Assembly (NCBI GenBank): GCA_910588745.1
Contig: CAJURK010000068.1
Location: forward strand, 1-10,762
DNA from: an uncultured Dorea sp.
GTDB taxonomy: Bacteria > Bacillota > Clostridia > Lachnospirales > Lachnospiraceae
Length of the DNA: 10,762 nt
Reading direction: 5' to 3'
Shown: positions 1 to 7,205 of the stretch, piece after piece
Layout of the letters: every line of letters starts with the position of its first letter
How positions within the stretch are numbered: the stretch's first letter is position 1
Position numbers and translations under genes: made by a program
The notes under the pieces: generated by a model
Databases searched by the model: none
Seen by the model: the letters and a program-made list of their open reading frames with translations, nothing else
What the model was told of the DNA's origin: nothing

Positions 1-64
1 AGACAGAGGTCTGAAAGCCCCATGAAATAAGGGCTGAAGATTCCGAGAAGTTATCGATAGAAAA

Positions 65-70
65 AGGAGG
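65..70 (+). promoter_or_regulatory. Ribosome binding site of the sugar-binding protein gene
   Basis: A perfect AGGAGG lies 9 bases before the ATG at 80. It decides the start: the nearer ATG at 74 is followed after one codon by a TGA stop, so only the ATG at 80 opens the long frame. No convincing promoter is visible in bases 1-60, so the operon promoter probably lies left of the window. Confidence 0.8.
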
Positions 71-79
71 ATAAATGAG

Positions 80-1231
80 ATGAGCAGATGGAAAAAAATT
101 GCATCGGCAGCATTGGCAGGAATCATGACAGTGTCGCTGGCTGCGTGCGGCGGAAAGGATGATGGAGGAAGCAGTGCGGATGGAGGCGGAGAAGAGCTTG
201 TTATTGCAATCCGGGATACCCAGCAGGAGCCGGGACTTACAGAGATTACCGATAAGTTTACCGAAGAGACCGGGATTAAATGTAAGATTCAGGTGACGCC
301 ATGGGATCAGTATTGGACAATGCTTGAGGCTGGGGCGACGGGCGGCAGTATGCCGGATATATTTTGGATGCATTCTAATATGATCAATCAATATGCAGAA
401 TATGACATGCTGCTTGATTTGACGGATGCTATTGCAGAGAACGGCGTGGAGTTGGACAAATATCCAGAAGGGCTTGTATCGCTTTATCAGAATGAAGACG
501 GAAAGCAGCTTGGAATTCCGAAGGATATGGATACGTCGGCTTTGTGGTACAACAAGACGATGTTTGATGAGGCTGAGATTGATTATCCGGATGAAACATG
601 GACATGGGATACTCTGGCTGAGACTGCAAAGAAATTGACCAAAGAGGATGGCAGCCAGTACGGATTTGTAATTAGCCCGGCAGCCAATCAGGAAGGCTAC
701 TATAATATGATCTACGATTGGGGTGGAGAAGTCATCAGTGAAGATATGGCAGCCTCTGGATGGGATAATCCAAAAACGATTGAAGCTATGCAGTTTATTG
801 AGAAATTGACAGAAGATGGTTCTATGCCGGGATATAATACAATTGCTGAAAACGAACCGATTGCGTTGATGCAGTCTGGAAAGGTGGGAATGTGCCTGCT
901 TGGAAGCTGGCATCTGGCGGCAATGGCGGATAATGAATATGCACTGGAGCATTGTGATGTTGCTGTGCTTCCATCCTACAATGGAACAAGAATATCTATT
1001 TACAACGGGCTGGCATGGTCAGCGTCGGCAAATACACCGAAGGCAGAGGAAGCGTTAAAACTGATTACTTACTTTGGTTCGAAAGAAGCACAGAAAATGC
1101 AGGCTGACCTTGGCGTGACAGATTCCCCACAGGCATCTTCCATGGTATTTTTTGATGACGAGAAAAGGAATCACCTGTGGGGCAGGCGTGAAAGTGCGTC
1201 CGGGAGCGATGTGTTTCTGGCAGGTAGATGA
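80..1231 (+). CDS. Sugar ABC transporter substrate-binding lipoprotein, C-terminus replaced by glycosidase sequence
   Basis: This is an extracellular solute-binding protein (SBP_bac_1-like) that would capture a sugar or oligosaccharide outside the cell membrane and pass it to an ABC importer. Residues 1-22 form a lipoprotein signal peptide with lipobox LAAC; Cys23 is the predicted lipid-anchored residue, followed by a Gly/Ser-rich linker. The body fits the family: a TEETGIK-type strand near 61-67, MPDIFWMHS near 91-99, GIPKDMDTSALWYNK near 145-159, and SGKVGMCLLGSW near 266-277. Family members usually have about 420-440 residues. Here family-like sequence ends near residue 347 (base ~1120). 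The following residues, including DDEKRNHLWG, read like the glycosidase of the next frame, and the last 15 are out-of-frame glycosidase codons. The C-terminal part that completes the second lobe is therefore lost. Both permease genes expected downstream are absent. A working binding protein is unlikely. Family assignment is firm; the sugar is not known. Confidence 0.85.
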   Translation: MSRWKKIASAALAGIMTVSLAACGGKDDGGSSADGGGEELVIAIRDTQQEPGLTEITDKFTEETGIKCKIQVTPWDQYWTMLEAGATGGSMPDIFWMHSNMINQYAEYDMLLDLTDAIAENGVELDKYPEGLVSLYQNEDGKQLGIPKDMDTSALWYNKTMFDEAEIDYPDETWTWDTLAETAKKLTKEDGSQYGFVISPAANQEGYYNMIYDWGGEVISEDMAASGWDNPKTIEAMQFIEKLTEDGSMPGYNTIAENEPIALMQSGKVGMCLLGSWHLAAMADNEYALEHCDVAVLPSYNGTRISIYNGLAWSASANTPKAEEALKLITYFGSKEAQKMQADLGVTDSPQASSMVFFDDEKRNHLWGRRESASGSDVFLAGR

Positions 1232-2435
1232 AAAAGGATGCACACTTTTTATGGATGTTAGGTGTGGAGGAAGCGGGGTATCACTCGGCGGCAGGGTTCT
1301 GGGAGCAGCAGTAATTGTGTGGGATACCTATGAGGGAATACATAGCTTTGATGCGGCAAGGCTGTTTTGCAGGAAGATGTGTCAGGACGGGATATTCCCA
1401 GAAGCGCCGGTTTATGGCAGTAACAATTGGTATTATGCTTATGGAGATATTTCTTATGGGACAGTTCTGGAAGATGCGGATTATTTGAAAAAGCTGACGG
1501 AAGGGATTTTAAACCGTCCATATATGGTCGTTGACGATGGATGGCAGAAAGAACATATTCTGGAACAGTATAACGGAGGGCCATGGAGGCAGGGGAATGA
1601 CAGATTCCAGGATATGAAACGGCTGGCAGAGGAAATCCGGCAAAGAAATATAATTCCGGGAATCTGGATAAGGCTTCTTCTAAATGAAACACCGGAGATA
1701 TTCGGCGAACAGAGACTGTCTCATAACGGATGTCTTGATCCCTCCCATCCCAAAGTGCTGGATTATATTGAGGAAGATGTGCGTACATTATGCGAGTGGG
1801 GATATCGTCTGATTAAACATGATTTTTCCACATATGATATTTTGGGAAAATGGGGATTCGAGATGCAGCCTTTTGCTGCAGATGCAGGCTGGGAATTTTA
1901 TGATAAGGGAAAAACGACGGCAGAGATTATCATGGGATTTTATGAAAGGATATACCGTACAGCAGAAAAATACAATTGTTTGATTTTGGGATGCAATACG
2001 ATTGGCCATTTGGGGGCTGGGATGATGCATCTGAACCGAACAGGGGATGACACAAGCGGATTGTATTGGGATATGACAAGACGTAATGGAATTAATGCCC
2101 TGGCATTTCGTATGCCGCAGCATGGGATTTTCTTTGATGCAGATGCAGACTGTGTGGGAATGATGGGAAGAATTGAATGGAAATGGAACCGTCAATGGAC
2201 AAAATTACTGGCGTACAGCGGTACATCATTATTTCTTTCTGTAAAACCGGGAATCCCGACAGAAGCAGAAGAAGAGGAACTGAAAGCATATATAAAAATA
2301 GCTGCAGAGTTGCATAAACCAGCAAGGCCGTTAGATTGGGAAGATACGGCGTGTCCGGTTTGCTGGGATACAGATGCGGGAAGCCAAAGGTTTGAGTGGT
2401 TTGGAAGTGAAGTTATGCATATATGCGGAGCATAA
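1152..2435 (+). pseudogene. N-terminally truncated alpha-galactosidase-like glycosidase (GH36-like, clan GH-D)
   Basis: The frame encodes the catalytic barrel and C-terminus of a melibiase-type glycosidase, which would release terminal galactose from oligosaccharides, probably in the cytoplasm. Counting from the TTG at 1152, visible landmarks are PYMVVDDGWQ (123-132), GIWIRLLL (170-177), LDPSHPKVLDYIEEDV (195-210), IKHDFSTYD (221-229) and RTGDDTSG (296-303). By analogy with GH27/GH36, Asp224 would be the nucleophile and Asp299 or Asp300 the acid/base; this is inference. The N-terminal beta-sandwich domain is missing. No ribosome binding site precedes the TTG, and the start lies inside the preceding gene. 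Glycosidase-like codons can be followed back in the preceding gene's frame to about 1121-1183, and removing four bases (about 1184-1187) would join both frames into one 783-residue fusion. I treat this as a gene remnant fused to the binding-protein gene and then frameshifted. The sugar specificity is uncertain. Confidence 0.75.
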
Positions 2436-2724
2436 TTATTAATTGTGATACGTCAGGGAATATCAAATAAAGAAATTGACGTAGTATTTGTTATGCCAGA
2501 TGTTATATGTTTACTGGGTAGCACAATGATTATCCGGAACAGTGATAATATCTGATACTGCGGGAGAAAAGGCTAATATATGAACTTCTGTCGAAGGCAG
2601 GACAGGAAGAACCGTTTGAAGGAAAATATTGAATTGAAGAATTTGAATCCCCTGAAATATGTCAGTACGATAATCAGTAAAAACAGATTGCTTTTTATAT
2701 AGGGGTTATCAGATGTTGCAAACC
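2436..2724. other. Gene-free stretch, probably degraded sequence
   Basis: This A+T-rich stretch after the glycosidase stop carries no ORF that I recognise on either strand, no clear terminator and no tRNA. Short open pieces on the + strand are broken by stops in every frame. A peptide RLKENIELKNLNPLKYVSTI encoded near 2610-2670 is faintly reminiscent of transposase C-termini, but it is too short to call. The most likely reading is decayed coding sequence upstream of the remnant that follows. Confidence 0.4.
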
Positions 2725-2954
2725 GATGCGGATGCGATAGCAATTGACTGGCTATTTGTAAGATATCTTGTTACCCGGATGTCAAACGATTCTTCTTTTG
2801 GGAGACCGCCGCCAAGGAGCCTATCCGCTGCAAGGCAGAGGATAGGCAGATGAAACTGGCAATCCCCAATCTGGAGATCCGGGATATTTTTGAGACATAG
2901 ATTATGGAATTGTATGTTAAAGAAGCGATGAAGGGTCATGTTGGCACAAAATAA
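2725..2954 (+). pseudogene. Remnant resembling the AAA-ATPase-like/DUF1703 (PD-(D/E)XK-linked) protein family
   Basis: Three frames contribute pieces in the order expected for this family. DADAI starts at 2725 in one frame, LTGYL starts at 2744 in the next, and a longer piece runs from 2802 to 2954 in the third. That last piece includes the peptide MKLAIPNLEIRDIFET, a TAG stop at 2898-2900 where the family often has Gln, then IMELYVKEAMKGHVGTK and a TAA stop. Members usually carry an N-terminal P-loop ATPase and a C-terminal nuclease-like domain; neither the P-loop nor the nuclease end is present here. I see two frameshifts, one internal stop and loss of both ends, so it cannot make a product. 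The family call rests on my recognition of the LTGYL and IPNLEIRDIF motifs and is moderate to weak. These proteins are abundant, often multicopy, in gut Clostridia and Bacteroidetes. Confidence 0.4.
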
Positions 2955-2973
2955 TAAATCAAATAAAAGTGAG

Positions 2974-3006
2974 AGCCTTGAAGCAAGTATGTTTCAGGGC
3001 TTTTTT
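2974..3006 (+). terminator. Rho-independent terminator
   Basis: AGCCTTGAA (2974-2982) pairs with TTCAGGGCT (2993-3001) in a 9-bp stem with one G-U pair and a 10-base loop. Six T residues follow (3001-3006). The shape is standard for the + strand. It would end the transcript of whatever gene once occupied the degraded stretch to its left, and it insulates holA from upstream transcription. Confidence 0.75.
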
Positions 3007-3009
3007 GCT

Positions 3010-3174
3010 CTATTTGAGAATATGGATTATCATTCGGCAAAGCAGGTGATAACCGGCAGGCCGGCGGTTCTGACGACAGCGCAGTCCGGCGCGGTAATCC
3101 TGAAAGCGGATAGAAAAGATGTGGCAAATTTGAAGATTATCCAGTATAATAAATCTTATGAAAAGTTTGAATGA
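3010..3174 (+). pseudogene. Possible C-terminal tail of comEC overlapping the holA start
   Basis: An open frame continues past the terminator and ends at the TGA at 3172-3174, 17 bases inside holA. Its last ~37 residues contain VLTTAQSGAVILKADRKD. This resembles the end of ComEC, the DNA-uptake channel protein, whose metallo-beta-lactamase-like domain often ends in a T-x-x-SGAV-type strand. ComEC lies just upstream of holA in Bacillus subtilis and, to my knowledge, in many Clostridia, so position supports the call. All upstream ComEC sequence (membrane and MBL domains) is absent: the frame passes into unrelated terminator sequence before about 3010. No start or ribosome binding site fits a real short protein. 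The alternative is a chance open frame. The call is an inference from a short match and gene order. Confidence 0.35.
3145..3150 (+). promoter_or_regulatory. Possible -10 element just before holA
   Basis: A perfect TATAAT lies eight bases before the holA ATG. The -35 position at 17-bp spacing (3122-3127) reads TGGCAA, a poor match to TTGACA. If used, transcription would begin at or within a base or two of the ATG and give a leaderless mRNA. Because TATAAT is common by chance in such DNA, this is tentative. Confidence 0.3.
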
Positions 3175-4150
3175 AGATATTAAGACGGGACAATTTAAGA
3201 GCATCTATCTGCTGTACGGCGAGGAAGAGTATCTAAAGAAACAGTATAAGGGAAGACTTACTAGGGCGATGCTTCCGGAAGGGGATCGGGTAAACTATGC
3301 CTATTACGAGGGAAAAGGAATTCCGGTGCCTGAAATCATAGACTTAGCAGAGACGATGCCGTTTTTTGCCGAGCGGAGGCTGATTGTCATCGAGGATTCC
3401 GGGCTGTTTAAAACAGCCGCGCCGGAGCTTGCGGACTATCTTAAGGCCATGTCTGCAAGCGCCTGTTTTTTGTTTGTTGAAAAGGAAGTGGACAAGCGGG
3501 GAAAGCTCTATAAGGCGGTAAAGGAAAAAGGGCGTATTGTAGAGCTTTCCAGGCAGGACGAGAGAACCCTCATTCGCTGGCTTTCGGGAATGATCCGACA
3601 GGAAGGAAAGCTGATTCAGGAATCCACAGTCCGTTATATTCTGTCGAAGACGGGCGTCGATATGGAGAGTCTGGAGAAAGAGATGGAGAAGCTATTTTGC
3701 TATACCTTAGAGAAGAATGAGATTACGATTCAGGATGTGGACGCGGTCTGCACGACGCAGATTACAAACCATATCTTTGAAATGGTGGAGGCGGTGGCAA
3801 AGCAGCAGAAAAAGAAGGCTTTGGATTATTATTATGACCTGCTGGCGCTGAAAGAACCGCCGATGAGGATTTTGTATCTGCTGACCAGACAGTTCCAGCT
3901 TCTGCTGGAGGTGCAGGGATTGGTAAAGAAAGGAATGGGAAGAAAGCAGATTGCAGAAAAAGCAGGGCTTCATCCCTTTGCCGCGGGTAAATATATGGAA
4001 CAGTGCAGGAATTTTAGAAAAGAAGAATTACGTAGGATTATGGAGAAAGGCGCGGAGCTTGAGACGGATGTAAAGACGGGGCGGCTAAATGACGTGATGA
4101 GCGTAGAGCTGTTTATTATATCGACGCTGAACGTTTCCAAATCTTCATAA
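3158..4150 (+). CDS. holA: DNA polymerase III delta subunit
   Basis: HolA is the clamp-loader subunit that opens the DnaN sliding clamp so that it can be placed on primed DNA during chromosome replication. The product has 330 residues, normal for Gram-positive delta. The N-terminus is typical (LNEDIKTGQFKSIYLLYG, with YLLYGEEEYL at 17-26), as is the PFFAERRLIVIEDSG-type strand around residue 68-82. The AAA+-like N-terminal module lacks a P-loop, as expected for delta, and the C-terminal helical collar includes a KEPPMRILYLLTRQ-like segment. The start at 3158 matches where the family begins, yet no Shine-Dalgarno sequence precedes it. The upstream open frame overlaps the start by 17 bases, so translation may originally have been coupled to comEC. 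The next gene, lepA, begins 60 bases downstream, and the two are probably cotranscribed. The gene is intact and essential in bacteria, so it must be expressed despite the rearranged upstream region. Confidence 0.9.
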   Translation: MKSLNEDIKTGQFKSIYLLYGEEEYLKKQYKGRLTRAMLPEGDRVNYAYYEGKGIPVPEIIDLAETMPFFAERRLIVIEDSGLFKTAAPELADYLKAMSASACFLFVEKEVDKRGKLYKAVKEKGRIVELSRQDERTLIRWLSGMIRQEGKLIQESTVRYILSKTGVDMESLEKEMEKLFCYTLEKNEITIQDVDAVCTTQITNHIFEMVEAVAKQQKKKALDYYYDLLALKEPPMRILYLLTRQFQLLLEVQGLVKKGMGRKQIAEKAGLHPFAAGKYMEQCRNFRKEELRRIMEKGAELETDVKTGRLNDVMSVELFIISTLNVSKSS

Positions 4151-4188
4151 GCATACATTGCATTGCTGCGGGCAGAAGATATTTAGAC

Positions 4189-4199
4189 AGGAAAGGAAG
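4189..4199 (+). promoter_or_regulatory. Purine-rich ribosome binding region of lepA
   Basis: AGGAAAGGAAG followed by a run of A and G reaches almost to the ATG at 4210. The AAGGAA core sits 11 bases before the start. It supports the ATG at 4210, which gives the usual MAGIEQSKIRNF LepA N-terminus. The rest of the 59-base gap from holA holds no terminator, which fits cotranscription. Confidence 0.6.
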
Positions 4200-4209
4200 A
4201 AAAGAGAGT

Positions 4210-6024
4210 ATGGCAGGAATAGAACAGAGTAAAATTCGTAATTTTTGTATTATTGCCCATATTGACCATGGGAAATCGACCCTGGCGGATCGTATCATTG
4301 AGATGACAGGGCTTCTTACCAGCAGGGAGATGCAGTCTCAGGTTCTGGACAATATGGAGCTTGAGCGTGAGAGGGGAATTACCATTAAATCCCAGGCAGT
4401 CCGCATCGTATACAAAGCAAAAAACGGAGAAGAATATATTTTTAATCTGATTGATACGCCGGGACATGTGGATTTCAACTACGAGGTATCCAGGAGCCTT
4501 GCGGCCTGCGACGGCGCGATTCTGGTGGTGGACGCGGCCCAGGGAGTAGAGGCGCAGACGCTGGCCAACGTATATCTGGCGCTGGATCATGACCTGGATG
4601 TGATGCCGGTGATCAATAAGGTTGACCTGCCCAGCGCGGAGCCGGAGCGGGTGATGGAAGAGATTGAGGACGTGATCGGAATTGAGGCGGCGGATGCGCC
4701 GCTGATTTCCGCCAAGACCGGACTGAATGTGGAAGAGGTGTTAGAGCAGATCATCGAGAAGATCCCGGCGCCTTCCGGGGATCCGGAAGCTCCTCTTCAA
4801 GCGCTGATTTTTGATTCCGTATATGATTCCTACAAAGGGGTTATTGTATTCTGCCGTATGGTAGAGGGGACGGTAAAGAAGGGTACGCCTATCCGCATGA
4901 TGGCCACCGGGGCGACGGCCGAGGTGGTAGAAGTCGGGTATTTTGGCGCCGGACAGTTTATAGCCTGTGAAGAGCTGAGCGCGGGGATGGTCGGGTATCT
5001 TACAGCCAGCTTAAAGAATGTGAAGGATACCCGGGTGGGCGATACAATTACCAATGCGGCAAAGCCCTGTGCAAATCCCCTTCCGGGATACAAGAAAGTG
5101 AATCCTATGGTGTATTGCGGCATGTATCCGGCAGACGGAGCAAAATACCCGGATCTTAGGGATGCGTTGGAGAAGCTGCAGCTTAATGATGCTTCTCTGC
5201 ATTTTGAGCCGGAGACGTCGATTGCGTTGGGATTTGGTTTCCGCTGCGGCTTTTTGGGGCTTCTGCACTTAGAGATTATCCAGGAGAGGCTGGAGAGGGA
5301 GTATAATCTGGATCTGGTTACCACGGCTCCCAGCGTTATCTATAAAGTACACAAGACAAACGGCGAGGTGATCGAGCTGACCAATCCGTCGAATCTGCCG
5401 GACCCTTCTGAGATCGAGTATATGGAAGAGCCGATGGTGAAGGCGGAGATCATGGTTACATCTGAATTTATCGGGGCGATCATGGATTTGTGTCAGGAAC
5501 GGAGAGGCATTTACCAGGGAATGGAATATATTGAGGAGACCAGAGCGGTACTTCGGTATCATTTGCCGCTGAATGAAATCATATATGATTTCTTCGACGC
5601 GTTAAAGTCCAGATCCAGAGGATATGCGTCGTTTGATTATGAGATTCTCGGTTACCAGCAGTCGGAGCTTGTGAAACTGGATATCCTTATTAATAAGGAA
5701 GAAGTAGACGCGTTATCTTTCATTGTCTTTTCCGGAAGCGCCTATGAGCGGGGCAGGAAAATGTGCGAGAAATTAAAGGAGGAGATTCCAAGGCATCTTT
5801 TCGAGATACCGATTCAGGCGGCGGTAGGAAGCAAGATTATCGCAAGAGAGACAGTGAAGGCAATGCGCAAGGATGTGCTTGCTAAGTGTTACGGAGGCGA
5901 TATCTCCCGTAAGCGCAAACTATTAGAGAAACAGAAGGAAGGCAAGAAACGTATGCGTCAGGTGGGAAGCGTAGAGATACCGCAGCAGGCATTTATGAGC
6001 GTATTAAAGCTGGATGATAAGTAA
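4210..6024 (+). CDS. lepA: Elongation factor 4 (LepA), ribosomal back-translocating GTPase
   Basis: LepA is a translational GTPase that binds the ribosome, can move tRNAs backwards, and helps under ionic or temperature stress and in ribosome assembly. At 604 residues the protein is full length. GTPase motifs are all present: AHIDHGKST (16-24, P-loop), RGIT (55-58, switch I), DTPGH (82-86), NKVD (136-139) and SAKT (167-170). They are followed by the beta-barrel domain II, the domain III/V elongation-factor folds (GFGFRCGFLGLLHLEIIQER, then PMVKAEIM) and the LepA-specific C-terminal domain ending with KRKLLEKQKEGKKRMRQVG. The last ~25 residues place basic residues toward the tRNA site, as known for the family. 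It stands between holA and hemW, 11 bases before hemW. In B. subtilis rpsT, gpr and spoIIP lie between holA and lepA; here they are absent. Identification is certain. Confidence 0.97.
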   Translation: MAGIEQSKIRNFCIIAHIDHGKSTLADRIIEMTGLLTSREMQSQVLDNMELERERGITIKSQAVRIVYKAKNGEEYIFNLIDTPGHVDFNYEVSRSLAACDGAILVVDAAQGVEAQTLANVYLALDHDLDVMPVINKVDLPSAEPERVMEEIEDVIGIEAADAPLISAKTGLNVEEVLEQIIEKIPAPSGDPEAPLQALIFDSVYDSYKGVIVFCRMVEGTVKKGTPIRMMATGATAEVVEVGYFGAGQFIACEELSAGMVGYLTASLKNVKDTRVGDTITNAAKPCANPLPGYKKVNPMVYCGMYPADGAKYPDLRDALEKLQLNDASLHFEPETSIALGFGFRCGFLGLLHLEIIQERLEREYNLDLVTTAPSVIYKVHKTNGEVIELTNPSNLPDPSEIEYMEEPMVKAEIMVTSEFIGAIMDLCQERRGIYQGMEYIEETRAVLRYHLPLNEIIYDFFDALKSRSRGYASFDYEILGYQQSELVKLDILINKEEVDALSFIVFSGSAYERGRKMCEKLKEEIPRHLFEIPIQAAVGSKIIARETVKAMRKDVLAKCYGGDISRKRKLLEKQKEGKKRMRQVGSVEIPQQAFMSVLKLDDK

Positions 6025-6035
6025 GAAGGTAAGCG

Positions 6036-7130
6036 ATGAAAGAATTGGAACTATACATCCATATTCCCTTCTGTGTGAAGAAGTGTCGGTACTGTGATTT
6101 TCTGTCTGCTCCGGCCGACGGGAAAGAAAAGGGGCGGTATGTGGAAAGCCTTGTAGGGCGCATCCGCTCTTACGGCGCGCTGGCGGAAGCCTATCATGTG
6201 ACCAGCATTTTTGTGGGAGGCGGTACGCCCTCAGTTTTAGAGGCCGGACAGACGAAGGAGATTTTCGGCGCGGTTTACGATACGTTTCGGGTAGACCGGG
6301 ACGCGGAGATTACAACGGAGCTGAATCCGGGAACCGTCACAAAAGAAAAGCTCCTTGCCTACCGGGAGGCGGGGATCAACCGTTTGAGCATCGGCCTGCA
6401 GTCGGCGGATAACCGGGAGCTGGAAAGACTGGGCAGGATTCATTCCTGGGAGGACTTTCTTTGGACTTATGAGACGGCGCGTCAGGCGGGATTCGGAAAT
6501 ATCAATGTGGATCTTATGTTCGCCATTCCCGGTCAAACGCCGGAGACATATGAGAGAAGCCTCCGGTTTACGGCGGAACTTGGGCCGGAGCATATTTCGG
6601 CATATAGTCTGATCATTGAAGAAGGAACGCCGTTCTATGAACGGTACGGCGGCGGAGCGCATGCGGAAGAACTGCCGGATGAAGAGACGGAGCGGCAGAT
6701 GTATGTTCGGACAAAGGAGGTTCTGGAAGCTTATGGCTATGACCGGTATGAGATATCCAACTACGCAAAAAAAGGATTTGCCTGCAGGCATAACTTGGGG
6801 TACTGGAATCGGACGGAATATCTCGGAATCGGAACCGGGGCGGCTTCCTTTATGAACCGCCGCAGGTGGACGGAAGGAGAAGCGGCGGCGGAACTGACTC
6901 TGCGGGAAGAGATGGAAGAATTCATGTTTCTCGGACTTAGAAAAATGGAAGGGGTGTCGTTCGCCGATTTTCATAAAGAGTTTGGGAAAACCTTGGAGTC
7001 TGTTTACCGCAGTGTTGTAAAGAAACTGACGGAACAGAAACTGCTAAGAGAAGAAAATGGCAGGCTGCGTCTGACGGAGCGGGGAATCGATGTTAGTAAT
7101 TATGTGATGAGCGAATTCTTGTTATCATAA
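6036..7130 (+). CDS. hemW: HemW, radical SAM heme chaperone (formerly annotated as coproporphyrinogen III oxidase-like)
   Basis: HemW is a cytoplasmic radical SAM protein that binds heme and delivers it to target hemoproteins; it lacks true coproporphyrinogen dehydrogenase activity. The 4Fe-4S cluster motif is C-x3-C-x2-C at Cys13, Cys17 and Cys20 within IHIPFCVKKCRYCDF. GGGTPS (61-66), SIGLQS, the NVDLMFAIPGQT segment, SAYSLIIEEGTPF and CRHNLGYW are also typical. The 364 residues are close to the family norm (about 370-390), and the C-terminal winged-helix-like HemW domain is complete. AAGAAGG (6023-6029) lies six bases before the ATG and overlaps the lepA stop, so the pair is probably translated from one message. 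The lepA-hemW pairing is highly conserved in Firmicutes and supports the hemW rather than hemN assignment. hrcA-grpE-dnaK, which usually follows, is absent; a hairpin ends the unit. Confidence 0.94.
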   Translation: MKELELYIHIPFCVKKCRYCDFLSAPADGKEKGRYVESLVGRIRSYGALAEAYHVTSIFVGGGTPSVLEAGQTKEIFGAVYDTFRVDRDAEITTELNPGTVTKEKLLAYREAGINRLSIGLQSADNRELERLGRIHSWEDFLWTYETARQAGFGNINVDLMFAIPGQTPETYERSLRFTAELGPEHISAYSLIIEEGTPFYERYGGGAHAEELPDEETERQMYVRTKEVLEAYGYDRYEISNYAKKGFACRHNLGYWNRTEYLGIGTGAASFMNRRRWTEGEAAAELTLREEMEEFMFLGLRKMEGVSFADFHKEFGKTLESVYRSVVKKLTEQKLLREENGRLRLTERGIDVSNYVMSEFLLS

Positions 7131-7159
7131 GATGCTTCTGTCAAAGTTGATTGCTGGAT

Positions 7160-7195
7160 AACCGGGACGGGCAGGCGTTCCTGTGCGTCCCGGTT
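7160..7195. terminator. Strong GC-rich hairpin between convergent genes
   Basis: AACCGGGACG (7160-7169) pairs perfectly with CGTCCCGGTT (7186-7195). The loop continues as an inner stem CAGG/CCTG closed by CGTT, broken only by one G-G mismatch and a G-T pair. Neither side has a proper T-run: the + strand continues CCCCAAATTTCT, the - strand ATCCAGC. It sits 29 bases after the hemW stop and 10 bases beyond the permease stop, so it most likely serves as a shared end for both convergent transcripts, as a weak terminator or an RNA-stabilising structure. Confidence 0.5.
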
Positions 7196-7205
7196 CCCCA
7201 AATTT

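Noticed and set aside
1..35. Short inverted repeats AGAC/GTCT (1-12) and AGCCC/GGGCT (16-35) before the binding-protein gene
   Set aside because: Stems of only 4 and 5 bp with no T-run; too weak to call an operator or terminator with the window edge so near.
1258..1788. A 176-codon open frame on the - strand opposite the glycosidase remnant
   Set aside because: Its sequence is the low-complexity mirror of glycosidase codons and it has no ribosome binding site I can see.
2477..2510. TTGACG in the gene-free stretch as a possible -35 element
   Set aside because: No acceptable -10 sequence occurs at 16-18 bp; the nearest TATATG is 22 bp away.
2819..2847. GCCTATCC/GGATAGGC stem of 8 bp
   Set aside because: No T-run follows and it lies within the decayed coding piece, so it is probably chance or codon-derived rather than a terminator.
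4830..5324. A 164-codon open frame on the - strand inside lepA
   Set aside because: lepA is complete and certain here; the antisense frame shows no family features.
6237..6974. A 245-codon open frame on the - strand inside hemW
   Set aside because: It lies fully opposite hemW, resembles no protein, and long antisense frames are common opposite GC-rich codon-biased genes.
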